A stretch of DNA of 64,000 nucleotides from Actinopolymorpha pittospori (GCF_014873875.1 NZ_JADBEM010000001.1:10498591-10562590), one strand, 5' to 3'. Counted from the first letter of the stretch, positions 18,704 through 27,627 are shown. Notes: generated by a model not told the origin, from the letters alone. A program made the numbers and translations.

Positions 18704-18735
18704 GCGGCCCGGGTGTCGGTGGACACCCGGGCCGC
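18704..18735. terminator. strong hairpin terminator
   Basis: Perfect 14-base GC-rich stem (GCGGCCCGGGTGTC with its complement) and a four-base loop, 27 bases after the peptide stop and 48 bases after the end of the convergent hydrolase gene. There is no strong T tract, as is usual in actinobacteria. Confidence 0.8.
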
Positions 18736-18783
18736 CTCCCTGTTCCGCGGGGGTGAACGGGCCCGCGGAACACCACCGTGGTC

Positions 18784-19611
18784 TCAGCGCAGGACGCCGC
18801 GCAGCCGTGCCGCGAAGGCTCGCGGGTGGGTGAGGTTGGCGTTGTGGCCACCCTGGAACTTCGTCAGGCCGACTCCGAGAAGTTCGCTGAGCTGGTCGGC
18901 GCACTGACGGTCGAACACGTGCCGCGGCGTCGCGGCACCGGCCGCGGGAACGATCCGGGTCGGCGTACGGACCAGCTCCTTCGGGTCGAGGTCGTCGACC
19001 TGGACCGCGGTGAAGTCGTGCTCGAGAAAGTGGTGGAAGTTTCGGGTCCGCTCCGGCGTCATGGGTTGCGGCGTGAGGTCTGGCTCACGGTCCTGGCCGG
19101 CGGGGTCGATACCGAGGATCTCGGCCACCTTCGGGAAGGCCGCCTGCACTCCGTCGAGGCGGTAGAGCTCCTGGATCTCCCGGAGTTCGTCGCGGTGCCG
19201 GTCGCGCAGCGGCTCGGGCAGCAGCCAGGGAGCGACCGGCTCGAACGCCACCAGCGTGCTCAGCCGGCCCGGGTGCTCGACCGCGAGGTGGAACCCGATC
19301 ACGGCGCCGATGCTGAGGCCGAGCATCAGGGCGGGCTCGTCGGTCACCGCCGCCAGCACCTGGCTGGCGTCGTCGGCGTGGACCGACAGCGTGGCCGGCG
19401 GTCCGTCCGCGATCGGCGTACTCCGCGAGAGCCCGCGGCGGTCGTAGGTGACCACGGTGTAGGTGTCGACGAGTTGGTCGACCAGATCCTGACTGCGTCG
19501 CGCGTGTCCCTCGCCGCTCTCTCCGACCAGGAGCACCGGGCCGCGTCCGCGGACCTCGTAGTACAGCCGCGCGCCCTCGACCTCCACCAGCCCTGACTCG
19601 ACCTGACTCAT
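18784..19611 (-). CDS. alpha/beta hydrolase
   Basis: 275 residues. It has the hydrolase fold start (VEGARLYYEVRGRGPVLLV), a nucleophile elbow GLSIG with Ser in the GxSxG pattern, and a C-terminal catalytic His in FQGGHNANLTHPRAF. There is no signal peptide, so it is cytoplasmic. The substrate is unknown. It is divergent from a MarR regulator with operator-like palindromes between them, so induction by a substrate-like ligand is likely (inference). Confidence 0.85.
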   Translation of the reverse strand: MSQVESGLVEVEGARLYYEVRGRGPVLLVGESGEGHARRSQDLVDQLVDTYTVVTYDRRGLSRSTPIADGPPATLSVHADDASQVLAAVTDEPALMLGLSIGAVIGFHLAVEHPGRLSTLVAFEPVAPWLLPEPLRDRHRDELREIQELYRLDGVQAAFPKVAEILGIDPAGQDREPDLTPQPMTPERTRNFHHFLEHDFTAVQVDDLDPKELVRTPTRIVPAAGAATPRHVFDRQCADQLSELLGVGLTKFQGGHNANLTHPRAFAARLRGVLR

Positions 19612-19682
19612 GCGCCTGTCCTTCCTTGCGTTCGTGGGTGTTCACCGGTCATGTCGGCCGGGCACGTCGACGACGATAATCC

Positions 19683-19708
19683 ATCAACTTCGATCTATCA
19701 ACATTGAT
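19683..19708. promoter_or_regulatory. two MarR operator candidates
   Basis: ATCAACTTCGAT (19683-19694) and ATCAACATTGAT (19697-19708) lie in tandem in the AT-rich divergent interval. The second has ATCAA/TTGAT arms with a two-base spacer; the first differs by two bases. The position between hydrolase and MarR starts fits autoregulation plus control of the hydrolase. Confidence 0.6.
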
Positions 19709-19736
19709 GCATCGGTTGTGATGTACCTTGCTCGGT

Positions 19737-20189
19737 GTGAACGGTGTCGACTTGTTCCTGCTCGGCCGGACGCTGATGAAGATCGGCGAGGAGGCCATGC
19801 CCACCGAGGGCCTCGGCGAACACACCCGTGGCGTGCGCTCGGTCCTGGTCGTGGTCGGTGACGTCCGCGAGCACCCCGGGAGCTCGGTCGGCGAGATCGC
19901 CGAGCGGACCGGCCTGCCCCAAAGCGCCGTCTCGACGGCGATCGCCAGGTTGCGTGAGACGGGCGCCGTCGTCACGACGCCCGACCCCGCCGACCGGCGC
20001 CGGGTGCTCATCGAACCCGCCGCGCGGATCTCCGCCAGAGTCGCGAAGGTGCGCTCGACGAGCGTCGACGGCGCCCTCGGCGAGGCGCTGGGCAGCGACG
20101 ATCCCGACGACATCGCCGAGGTCGTGGGCCTGCTCGAGCGGCTGGCCTCACGTTTGGGCCCGCGAGCCGGCACCCACCCGCGTTCCTGA
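19737..20189 (+). CDS. MarR-family transcriptional regulator
   Basis: About 150 residues from GTG 19737; an in-frame TTG at 19728 is an alternative start, and neither has a clear ribosome site, so a leaderless mRNA is possible. The winged helix includes VGEIAERTGLPQSAVSTAIA (recognition helix) and the wing DPADRRRVLIE, the hallmark DxRR motif of MarR proteins. Likely a ligand-responsive repressor of itself and the divergent alpha/beta hydrolase. Confidence 0.85.
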   Translation: MNGVDLFLLGRTLMKIGEEAMPTEGLGEHTRGVRSVLVVVGDVREHPGSSVGEIAERTGLPQSAVSTAIARLRETGAVVTTPDPADRRRVLIEPAARISARVAKVRSTSVDGALGEALGSDDPDDIAEVVGLLERLASRLGPRAGTHPRS

Positions 20190-20344
20190 GCATCCGCCCG
20201 CACTGGCCGCGGTCGGTCGGCCGGTTGCTGTCGGAGTCGATCTTCCCCCGCTCCCCGATGACTAGGGTTCCACCCGCGATACGGTGCCGAGCCGCGTCGA
20301 CACAGCCCGGACAGGGGCTGAGCTGGATGGAGGGGAGACCACTC

Positions 20345-21703
20345 ATGCGGGTCAGGACCGTTCTCACCGTCTGCACGCTCACGGCGGCGACCGCCCTGGT
20401 GGCGCCGTCAGCGCTGGCGGCGCCGGCCGGGACAGGGGTCACCGGAGGGAGCGCGGGTGTGGTGAGCACCGACGCCGCGACGCCGGCCAAGGCCAAGCCG
20501 GCGCCTCGCCTGGGCCGGCCCGCCGCCGACGTCGTCGCCGCGGCCCGTCAGGCGCCGCTCGTCCGCTACGCGCGCGGCCTGCCCGGTGGGGCGTACACCA
20601 ACGCGGGCAACTCCGGCGGCGGCGCGATCACGTTGGCCTTCGCCGCCCTCGCCGGTGACCACTCCGCCGACACGCGGCTGCTCCAGCAGGCCCGCTACAC
20701 CCTCACCGGCGGGAACGACATCGCCGCGAACGGCGGCTATCCGGCCCAGCACGAACTCCAGGTGACCGGGATGTTCGCGACCGCCAAGCTGGTGCCGCGG
20801 GTCTGGAATCGGCTGCGGCCCGCCGAGCGGGCCCGGGTCGACACGCTGATGGAGGCGTCCCTGATCGGCTCGGCGTTCACCACCAGTGACCAGAACCCGT
20901 TCGTCCTCTCCGGCGGCCAGCAGTACACGATGGACGGCGACGGCAACGTCAACCGGGACTGGAACCCCAACTACCGCGAGGGGATGGGCGGGTCGATCCT
21001 GGTCGCGACGGCGTACTTCGGGGTCGACCGGGCGAGGGAGATCCTGCGGACCTACGACCACGACGCCTTCGTCGCCCGACTCGCCGCCGACGGGCTGACC
21101 AACGCCTACGGGACCTTCACCTGGAAGGCGGCGCATCCGGACTCCGCCGCGCCGACCGGTGCGCAGATCGAGTCGGCGGTGCACAACTGGTCCTTGCACG
21201 GGATCACTCTGGACCAGGTGATGGACCTCGACGCGCAGCTGAGCGAGAACACCTACGGCGGCACCGTCGAGTGCGGCCTGAACGGGACCGGCATCCTGAT
21301 GCCCGACGGCACCTACGCGGGCGTGATCGACAGCGGCTGCGAGGACCTGCCGAACCTCGGCCGCCCGGGCATGCTGCTGGAGTTCACCTCCGTGGACGCC
21401 GAGGGGCAACGCAGTTCGGCCGACTACGCCTACGGCGGCTACAAGCCCAACCTGATCACCCAGGCCGTCCTGATCGCCAACGGTCTGTGGGAGCCCGGCC
21501 CGACCGCCGACCGCATCGTCGCCCTGATGAGCGTCGGGGTGACCGACCTCTGGTACAAGCTCGACCACGGGTACCGCGAGTACTCTCACGCCCGTTTCTC
21601 CGGCATCCTCCGCAGTGACGACCCCGACTTCGGGTTCGTCTACCTGCGCTCCCTGTGGAACGACGTCGTCCGTCCCTACCACCGCATCCAGCAGCCGAGC
21701 TGA
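20345..21703 (+). CDS. secreted protein of unknown function
   Basis: 452 residues from ATG 20345 (GGAGGGGAG ribosome site). The frame stays open upstream, but this start gives a clean Sec signal peptide, MRVRTVLTVCTLTAATALVA, with cleavage after ALA. The mature part has conserved-looking segments (GNSGGGAITLAF, QQYTMDGDGNVNRDWNPNYR, HNWSLHGITLDQ) that suggest an all-helical toroid enzyme such as a polysaccharide lyase or related hydrolase, but I do not recognise the family. It is followed at 75 bases by a secreted glycosidase, so it probably acts on the same polymer. Confidence 0.7.
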   Translation: MRVRTVLTVCTLTAATALVAPSALAAPAGTGVTGGSAGVVSTDAATPAKAKPAPRLGRPAADVVAAARQAPLVRYARGLPGGAYTNAGNSGGGAITLAFAALAGDHSADTRLLQQARYTLTGGNDIAANGGYPAQHELQVTGMFATAKLVPRVWNRLRPAERARVDTLMEASLIGSAFTTSDQNPFVLSGGQQYTMDGDGNVNRDWNPNYREGMGGSILVATAYFGVDRAREILRTYDHDAFVARLAADGLTNAYGTFTWKAAHPDSAAPTGAQIESAVHNWSLHGITLDQVMDLDAQLSENTYGGTVECGLNGTGILMPDGTYAGVIDSGCEDLPNLGRPGMLLEFTSVDAEGQRSSADYAYGGYKPNLITQAVLIANGLWEPGPTADRIVALMSVGVTDLWYKLDHGYREYSHARFSGILRSDDPDFGFVYLRSLWNDVVRPYHRIQQPS

Positions 21704-21777
21704 CCCCACCGGTCGACAGCGCCAGCCTGGACGGCCACGAGAACCACCTACCCGCGCCTTGGCGGAGGAGACAACCC

Positions 21778-24039
21778 ATGGAGTTCGCAGCACCATTCTC
21801 CCGGCGTACGGCTCTGCTGGGAGCCGCGGCTTTCGCCCTTCCCCTGGGCGACGGGCCGCACGGGGCGGGATCGGCCGCACCCACCGCGGAGACGACCGGG
21901 CAGGGCGCCGCCGCGGGTGAGGCGGGCTTCGGGTACGACGCGAGCGGCGTCGTCTTCACCGGACCGCCGCCTGGGCGCGCCCGAGGGCGGGTCAGCGGTC
22001 CGCCGAGCGAGCGGAGGCTCACGCTGTCCAACTTCGCGATCGAGGCGACGTGGCAGGTCCGCGGCGACTCGGTCAGCCTGGCGCGGTTGTTCAACGGTGT
22101 GACCGGGCAGGTCGTGCCGGTGACCAGCACCGGCTGGCTCACCCTCTCCCTCGCCGACGGCGGCCAGATCACCGGCGCCGATCTCACGATGACGCAGGCG
22201 CCGCGGCTGGTTCCGGTGCGCCGGCGAGGCGATGCCGCCCGGCTCGCCGAACGCGACGGCGGCAAGTCGATCCACACCGAGTTCCGATACGACAGGGACG
22301 GGCGCACCCTCGAGGTGGGCTGGACCGTCTCGTTGCGCGACGGCGCCAACAACGTGCAGCAGGAGTTCAGCCTGCGCTGTGTGGCCGGCACGTTCGCCAT
22401 CACCAGCCTGCGTCTGCTCGACCTCGACGTGCCCGACGCGCGGGTGCTCGGGCGGGACGACGGCAACCCGGTCGTCCTCGGCCCGTCCGGCCAGGAGACC
22501 CTCTTCCTCGGTGTCGAGCATCCGATGGCCAGGGCCTCGATCACCGGGAACGCTGTCACCGTCTCCCTGCCGCGCTCAGCCGCCCTCGCGGCCGGGGAGA
22601 CCTGGACCTCCACCACGGCGTTCGGCGTCAGCCCCGCCGGCCAGCTGCGCCGGTCGTTCCTGTACTACCTCGAACGCGAACGCGTCCACGCGCGGCGGCC
22701 CTTCCTGCACTACCAGAGCTGGTACGACCTCAAGCCGCCCGGCCTGGTGATCGACCCGGCCCAGCTGAGCGAGGCGATCGACCTGTTCGGCACCGAGCTC
22801 ACCCGGCGTGGGGCGAGCATCGACAGCTTCTGGGTGGACGACGGGTGGGACTACCTGCGCTCACCCCAGCTCGATCCGGAGCCGGACCTGTGGTCGCTGG
22901 ACCCGACCGCCTTCCCGGATGGATTCAGCGAGCAGCAGGCGGCGGCCTCGGCGTACGGCGGCGCCTCCCTGTCGTTGTGGATGTCGCCGTTCGGCGGGTA
23001 CGGCGACAGCGCCTCGCGGCGGATGGCGCTGAACGCCAGCAAGCCGGCCGACCAGCGCTACGGCACCCACCCCAACGGGCGGTTCAGGCTCAGCAATCCG
23101 CGTTACTACGAACGGTTCCGCACGGTCGCGTTCGAGATGATGGACCGGTACGGCGTACGCGGGTTCAAGTTCGACGGGATCGGTGGAGGACTGCAGCAGA
23201 CCGGGCCGAACCCGACGTACCTCGCCGACTACGAGGCGCTGCTGCAGTTGATGACCGACCTGCGCGCGCACCAGCCGGACGTGTGGATCAACGCGACCGT
23301 GGGGACGTGGGGATCGCCGTACTGGCTGTGGTTCACCGACTCGATCTGGCGGGACGGGGAGGACGCGGGTCAGGCCGGGTCCGGCTCATCCCAGCAGGGT
23401 TACGTCAACTACCGCGACTCCCAGACCTACCGCAACCTCGCGGTGGAGAACCCGTTGTTCCCGGTGACCGGGGCGATGGTGCACGGCATCATCTTCTCCG
23501 ACCGGGCCTCGCGGGTCAGGGCCGACCACGACCTGTCGAAGGCGTCGGTCCGCGACGAGGTGAGTCAGGACATCCGGGCCTACTTCGCGCTGGGGCTCGG
23601 GCTGCAGGAGCTGTACGTGCGGCACACCCTGGTCGCGCCGGACCTGCCGGGGGCGGAGTGGTTCTGGGACACGATGGCGGCGAACGCGTCGTGGTCACGG
23701 GCCAACTTCCACCTGCTCACCGACGTGCACTGGGTCGGTGGGGACCCGGCCGACGGGCAGGTGTACGGAACCGCGGCCTGGAGCGCGGCGAAGGGCACGC
23801 CCGAGGGCATGCTGATGCTGCGTAATCCGGCGGCGGTGGCGCAGACGTTCCAGGTCGACCCGGGCGCCGTCTTCGAACTCCCCGCCGGCAGCCACCCGAC
23901 CTACGCCTTCACCGAGCGCGACGATCCTCGCCCGACCGTGGTGGTCCGGGCCGGGGAGCCGTTGCAGGTCACGCTCGCGCCGTATGAGGTGGCGGTCTTC
24001 ATGGCGACACCGAGCGAGGCCGACCCCACCGGCGAGTGA
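21778..24039 (+). CDS. secreted clan GH-D glycosidase, alpha-galactosidase-like
   Basis: 753 residues from ATG 21778 (GGCGGAGGAG ribosome site). It has a Tat signal peptide, SRRTALLGAAAFALPLG. An N-terminal beta-sandwich precedes a TIM barrel with the GH36/GH27-like pattern: WVDDGWDYL, the probable nucleophile Asp in GFKFDGIGG, and the probable acid/base Asp in IWRDGEDAG. A C-terminal beta domain follows. The expected activity is exo-cleavage of alpha-galactosides outside the cell; divergence leaves other alpha-glycosides possible. It pairs with the preceding secreted protein. Confidence 0.8.
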   Translation: MEFAAPFSRRTALLGAAAFALPLGDGPHGAGSAAPTAETTGQGAAAGEAGFGYDASGVVFTGPPPGRARGRVSGPPSERRLTLSNFAIEATWQVRGDSVSLARLFNGVTGQVVPVTSTGWLTLSLADGGQITGADLTMTQAPRLVPVRRRGDAARLAERDGGKSIHTEFRYDRDGRTLEVGWTVSLRDGANNVQQEFSLRCVAGTFAITSLRLLDLDVPDARVLGRDDGNPVVLGPSGQETLFLGVEHPMARASITGNAVTVSLPRSAALAAGETWTSTTAFGVSPAGQLRRSFLYYLERERVHARRPFLHYQSWYDLKPPGLVIDPAQLSEAIDLFGTELTRRGASIDSFWVDDGWDYLRSPQLDPEPDLWSLDPTAFPDGFSEQQAAASAYGGASLSLWMSPFGGYGDSASRRMALNASKPADQRYGTHPNGRFRLSNPRYYERFRTVAFEMMDRYGVRGFKFDGIGGGLQQTGPNPTYLADYEALLQLMTDLRAHQPDVWINATVGTWGSPYWLWFTDSIWRDGEDAGQAGSGSSQQGYVNYRDSQTYRNLAVENPLFPVTGAMVHGIIFSDRASRVRADHDLSKASVRDEVSQDIRAYFALGLGLQELYVRHTLVAPDLPGAEWFWDTMAANASWSRANFHLLTDVHWVGGDPADGQVYGTAAWSAAKGTPEGMLMLRNPAAVAQTFQVDPGAVFELPAGSHPTYAFTERDDPRPTVVVRAGEPLQVTLAPYEVAVFMATPSEADPTGE

Positions 24040-24165
24040 GTGCCTCCATCGAGCGCACATCGCATCGACGACCTGGCTGGCCGCGGACCGACGTGAGGTG
24101 TCCGCGGCCTGCCATGTCGAGGAGTCTGGCTTTACAGGGAGATTGGGCGAACCTAGCCTGCAGAT

Positions 24166-24180
24166 AGACATCAGATGTCT
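24166..24180. promoter_or_regulatory. operator candidate AGACAT-CAG-ATGTCT
   Basis: Perfect six-base arms with a three-base spacer, immediately upstream of the first amidohydrolase start, in a short AT-richer promoter-like stretch. The symmetry fits a GntR-type dimer. No regulator gene is adjacent. Confidence 0.55.
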
Positions 24181-24187
24181 TAGGCGG

Positions 24188-25255
24188 GTGACGGGAGACG
24201 GTGACCGGGCATTGACCACCATCGACTCGCAGGTACACAACGAGGTTCCGAGCATCGATGACCTGTTGCCCTATCTGCCGGACCTGTGGGTGGAGCAGAT
24301 CGCCAACACGGTCTTTCGGGGGGCCTCCGACGGCGACGCGCCGTATCCACCGAAGTCCGCTCTCGCGGTGCGGCCGGACAGCCGGGTCGACGGCGGCCCG
24401 CCGGACCTGAAGACGGTCCAGCGCCAGGCACTCGACGACCGGGTGGACGCGGCGATTCTCCTGTGCACGTACGCGGTCGACGGCCTGCACAACCCTGAGC
24501 AGGCCGTCGCCATGGCACGGGCGGTCAACGACTGGCAGATCGCGCAGTGGCTGGACCAGGACGACCGCCTCCGCGGCTCGATCGTCGTACCGTCGCAGAT
24601 CCCGCAGTTGGCCGTGGAGGAGATCGAGCGGGTGGGCGGGCATCCTGGTTTCGTCCAGGTCGCGCTCCCGGCTCGGTCGCAGCATCCCTGGGGCAGCCGC
24701 CTCAACCACCCCCTGTGGGAGGCGATCACGCGTCACGACCTGGTGGCCGGGATCTACTTCGGTGGCGCGCCCGGCAACCCGTCGACTCCGGCCGGTTGGC
24801 CGTCGTACTTCATCGAGGAGTACGTCGGGATGGCGTCGGTGTTCGCCGCGCAGGTGACCAACCTCGTCGTCGAGGGGGTCTTCGACCTGTTCCCCTCGGC
24901 CCGGGTCACCTTCCTGGAAAGCGGTGTGACGTGGCTGCCCGCGCACCTGTGGAGGTTCGACAAGGAGTGGCGCAACCTGCGCATGCAGACGCCGTGGGTG
25001 AAACGGCCGCCCTCGCAGTACATCCGTGACCACGTACGCCTGACCGCCCAGCCGTGGGACATGCCCGTCGACGACCGGTTGGCGTTGGACCTGTTCGACC
25101 AGTTGGGCTCGCAGGATCTGCTGCTGTACTCCACCGGCTTCCCGCACCAGACCGCGGGCAACCTCGAGCACCTGCTCAGCGTGGTCCCGGAGGAGATGGC
25201 GCGCAGGATCCGGTCGACCAACGCACACGAGTGGTATCGCGGCTTCGGCAGGTAG
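24188..25255 (+). CDS. amidohydrolase-family protein lacking metal ligands
   Basis: About 355 residues from GTG 24188; TTG 24212 (TTIDSQVHNEVPS) is an equally possible start. The fold belongs to the amidohydrolase-2/ACMSD superfamily and the protein is clearly paralogous to the next gene (VNDWQIAQWLDQDDRLRGSI versus INDWQAAQWLDKDDRMRASI). The usual metal ligands are eroded. HxH is VHN; the mid-barrel His of the neighbour (MSHAFG) is IYFGG here; and the catalytic Asp (SSDYPH) is replaced in STGFPH. It is therefore likely a non-catalytic or differently working partner of its neighbour (inference). It lies 60 bases before the second amidohydrolase. Confidence 0.8.
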   Translation: MTGDGDRALTTIDSQVHNEVPSIDDLLPYLPDLWVEQIANTVFRGASDGDAPYPPKSALAVRPDSRVDGGPPDLKTVQRQALDDRVDAAILLCTYAVDGLHNPEQAVAMARAVNDWQIAQWLDQDDRLRGSIVVPSQIPQLAVEEIERVGGHPGFVQVALPARSQHPWGSRLNHPLWEAITRHDLVAGIYFGGAPGNPSTPAGWPSYFIEEYVGMASVFAAQVTNLVVEGVFDLFPSARVTFLESGVTWLPAHLWRFDKEWRNLRMQTPWVKRPPSQYIRDHVRLTAQPWDMPVDDRLALDLFDQLGSQDLLLYSTGFPHQTAGNLEHLLSVVPEEMARRIRSTNAHEWYRGFGR

Positions 25256-25315
25256 CCAGATCACGAGGACCGAAACGCAGGCAGGGAACGAAAGGGCACG
25301 ATCGGAAGGTCAGAG

Positions 25316-26410
25316 ATGACAGCGGTGACCGAAGCACCACGACACACGCGAACACGCCCGGTCCAGGTCGGCATCGTCGACTGTGACACGCACAACTACT
25401 GGGACGACCAGTCCGAGCTCAAGCCCTTCCTGGACCCGAGGTGGCACGAACACCTCGACACGCTCGGCCTTCGTCGCTACTCCGGCGGCTCCTACCCGCG
25501 GTTCTGGGACGACGCGATCGACACCAGGCCACCCTCGGGCCGCAGGTCGGGTTCGGACGTCGGCTTCATGGGGACCGACCTCCTCGACCGACACCACATC
25601 GCCTACGCCGTCCTCATTCCGCTCACCTCCGTGTCGGGCCTGCTGAACCTCGACCTCGCGAACGCGATGGCGACCGCGATCAACGACTGGCAGGCCGCGC
25701 AGTGGCTGGACAAGGACGACCGCATGCGCGCGTCCATCTCGGTGGCGACCGAGGATCCCGTCGCGGCGGCGGCCGAGGTACGGCGGGTGGCACAGGACCG
25801 GCGGTTCGTGCAGGTGCAGTTCAGTGGCCGCCCGGCCGAGCCGATGGGCCGGCGTCGCTACTGGCCCATCTACGAAGCCTGCGCGGAGTTCGGGATCCCG
25901 GTGATGTCACACGCGTTCGGATCCAGCGGGCAGCCGATCACCGGCGCCGGTTGGGCGTCGTACTACATCGAGGACCACGTCGGGCCGGCGATCTCGGTCC
26001 AGGCCAACATCGTCAGCATGATCATGGAGGGCGTGTTCGACCGCTTCCCCGGCCTGCGGTTGGTCTCCGTGGAGAACGGCTTCGCGTGGGCCGCGTCCCT
26101 ACGCTGGCGCATGGACCAGGCCTTCGAGCTGCTGCGCTCAGAGGTGCCCCACCTGTCCCGTAGGCCCTCGGAGTACTTCGAGGAGCACGTCTACCTCGCC
26201 ACCCAGCCGGTGGAGGAGCCGGAGAAGCGGGAGTACTTCCAACAGATGCTGGAACAGTACCCCGGCTACGTCGACCGGTTGCTCTTCTCCAGCGACTACC
26301 CGCACTGGGACGGTGACGCACCCAACCGCGCGGTGCCGCTGCTGCGCGACCCGGAGGCACGCGACAAGGTGCTCCGGCGAAACGCCCGCCGACTCTACGG
26401 ACTCGCGTGA
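25316..26410 (+). CDS. amidohydrolase family 2 protein (ACMSD-like)
   Basis: 364 residues. It has VDCDTHNYW near the N-terminus (HN instead of HxH), a metal-ligand His in VMSHAFG and the catalytic Asp in SSDYPHWDGD near the C-terminus. Members of this superfamily decarboxylate or hydrolyse aromatic and unsaturated acids. It is the better-equipped member of a pair with the preceding gene. The stop overlaps the Rieske gene by four bases, so the three genes are an operon. The substrate is not identifiable. Confidence 0.85.
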   Translation: MTAVTEAPRHTRTRPVQVGIVDCDTHNYWDDQSELKPFLDPRWHEHLDTLGLRRYSGGSYPRFWDDAIDTRPPSGRRSGSDVGFMGTDLLDRHHIAYAVLIPLTSVSGLLNLDLANAMATAINDWQAAQWLDKDDRMRASISVATEDPVAAAAEVRRVAQDRRFVQVQFSGRPAEPMGRRRYWPIYEACAEFGIPVMSHAFGSSGQPITGAGWASYYIEDHVGPAISVQANIVSMIMEGVFDRFPGLRLVSVENGFAWAASLRWRMDQAFELLRSEVPHLSRRPSEYFEEHVYLATQPVEEPEKREYFQQMLEQYPGYVDRLLFSSDYPHWDGDAPNRAVPLLRDPEARDKVLRRNARRLYGLA

Positions 26411-26877
26411 AGTACGTCGTCGCGACCCTGGAGGAGATCGCGCCCGGTGACCGCAAGATCGTCGAGGTCGCCGGGCGCTCGATCGGCATCTTCAACGTGA
26501 GCGGGGAGCTGTTCGCCCTGCGCAACCGCTGCCCGCACCAGGGCGCGCCCCTGTGCCAAGGATCGTTGTGGGGAACGGTCACGGCGTCGGTGCCGGGCCA
26601 GATCGAGTACACCCCGGGTGGGGAGATCCTCAGCTGTCCCCACCACGGCTGGGAGTTCCACATCAGGACCGGTCAGTCGTGGTGTGACCCGGGACGACTC
26701 CGGGTGGGCGGCTACCGGGTCGATGTCGAGAGTGGGAAGGACCTGCTGGAGGACGATGCGCCGGACGCGGCTGGGCCGGGTGGCGAGGCCCCGGCGGGGA
26801 GGGTGAAGGGTCCCTACGTCGCGGAGACCATCCCCGTCACGATCGAGGGCCACTACGTCGTCCTCGACGTCGCCTAG
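26407..26877 (+). CDS. Rieske [2Fe-2S] protein
   Basis: 156 residues, GTG start overlapping the previous stop. The cluster ligands are in RCPHQGAPLCQG (Cys, His) and SCPHHGWEF (Cys, His). The spacing between the two halves is long, about 35 residues, because of an insertion seen in some Rieske ferredoxin-like proteins. Coupling to two amidohydrolases suggests a redox or electron-transfer partner, or a third subunit of the same enzyme system (inference). Confidence 0.88.
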   Translation: MKYVVATLEEIAPGDRKIVEVAGRSIGIFNVSGELFALRNRCPHQGAPLCQGSLWGTVTASVPGQIEYTPGGEILSCPHHGWEFHIRTGQSWCDPGRLRVGGYRVDVESGKDLLEDDAPDAAGPGGEAPAGRVKGPYVAETIPVTIEGHYVVLDVA

Positions 26878-27010
26878 CCTCGATCCTGGATCCGACCATT
26901 CATGGTCTTCGTTGTGGGCTTGATGGCGTGGGCGTGGTGCTGTGGGCTGCGCTCGGAGAGCGCCCTGCCCGCGTCGTGCTAACGGCTGCCAAGATCGTCC
27001 GGCGCCAGAT

Positions 27011-27403
27011 CTATGAAGCCTTCGGCTCGGTGTCAGCAGCGAGCTGCGCGGCGCGCTGATGGGAGATTCCAAGCAACTGCCCGATGTCACGCAGCGGCAG
27101 GCCGGCATCAACCAGTTCACGCACGGCCGCCCGCGACTCCTCTGCCGCACGTGACTTCGCCAGGTCAGATTCCACCCGCAGCTTCTCCGCACGGGCAAGA
27201 TGTGCATGAACCGAGTCCGGCAACCGATGCGAGACCACCAGCTCGAAGGAGTCGGGTTCGACGTCACGCATGACCGCGATGAGGTCGCGGGCCATGGCAT
27301 CGACCTCGCGCAGATGCCGTGCCTGGGTCGAACGGTCAATCTCCCGAATCCGGATCAGCCAGAAGCGGCCGTCGCGTTCGACGCTCGCATGGTAGGTATC
27401 CAT
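27011..27403 (-). CDS. hicB: HicB-like antitoxin with C-terminal DNA-binding domain
   Basis: 130 residues from ATG 27403. The N-terminal HicB fold is MDTYHASVERDGRFWLIRI followed by TQARHLREVDAMARDLI. A helical linker leads to a helix-turn-helix-like end, AGLPLRDIGQLLGISHQRA. The ATG overlaps the stop of the hicA remnant (TGATG), the usual coupled toxin-antitoxin arrangement. The antitoxin looks intact although the toxin is not, so it may persist as a regulator acting at the palindrome upstream. Confidence 0.85.
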   Translation of the reverse strand: MDTYHASVERDGRFWLIRIREIDRSTQARHLREVDAMARDLIAVMRDVEPDSFELVVSHRLPDSVHAHLARAEKLRVESDLAKSRAAEESRAAVRELVDAGLPLRDIGQLLGISHQRAAQLAADTEPKAS

Positions 27404-27527
27404 CACCGCCACCATCCCCTCCCCAGGACAGGCTCGCACTCTTTGAAGATCTCCCGCCCGACCTCCCACTGCTTACCCTGAGCCTTGGCCTCGCGGTCGA
27501 TCTTCGGATCAGGTCTCGGCGCTTCAT
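27403..27527 (-). pseudogene. hicA: HicA toxin remnant
   Basis: ATG 27527 has a strong GGAGGT ribosome site and starts MKRRDLI, as in HicA. The frame then shifts; the correct continuation RKIDREAKAQGKQWEVGRE is in another frame and jumps directly to IFKECEPVLGRGWWR, the canonical HicA C-terminus. The middle third, including the catalytic His region, is missing. The whole unit is only 125 bases, not divisible by three. The toxin is therefore dead. Confidence 0.8.
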
Positions 27528-27538
27528 GACACCTCCGT

Positions 27539-27576
27539 CTAGATCACACTTGACAAGCAAGGCAAGTGCACACTAG
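27539..27576. promoter_or_regulatory. hic operator/promoter palindrome
   Basis: Nested inverted repeat: CTAG at both ends and CACTTG/CAAGTG inner arms around a ten-base centre, 12 bases upstream of the hicA start codon. HicB autorepressors bind such palindromes. Confidence 0.6.
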
Positions 27577-27627
27577 ACGACACGCCGCCGGGTCCACGAT
27601 GCGTACGGCTGTAGGCCCGCAGCGGCA

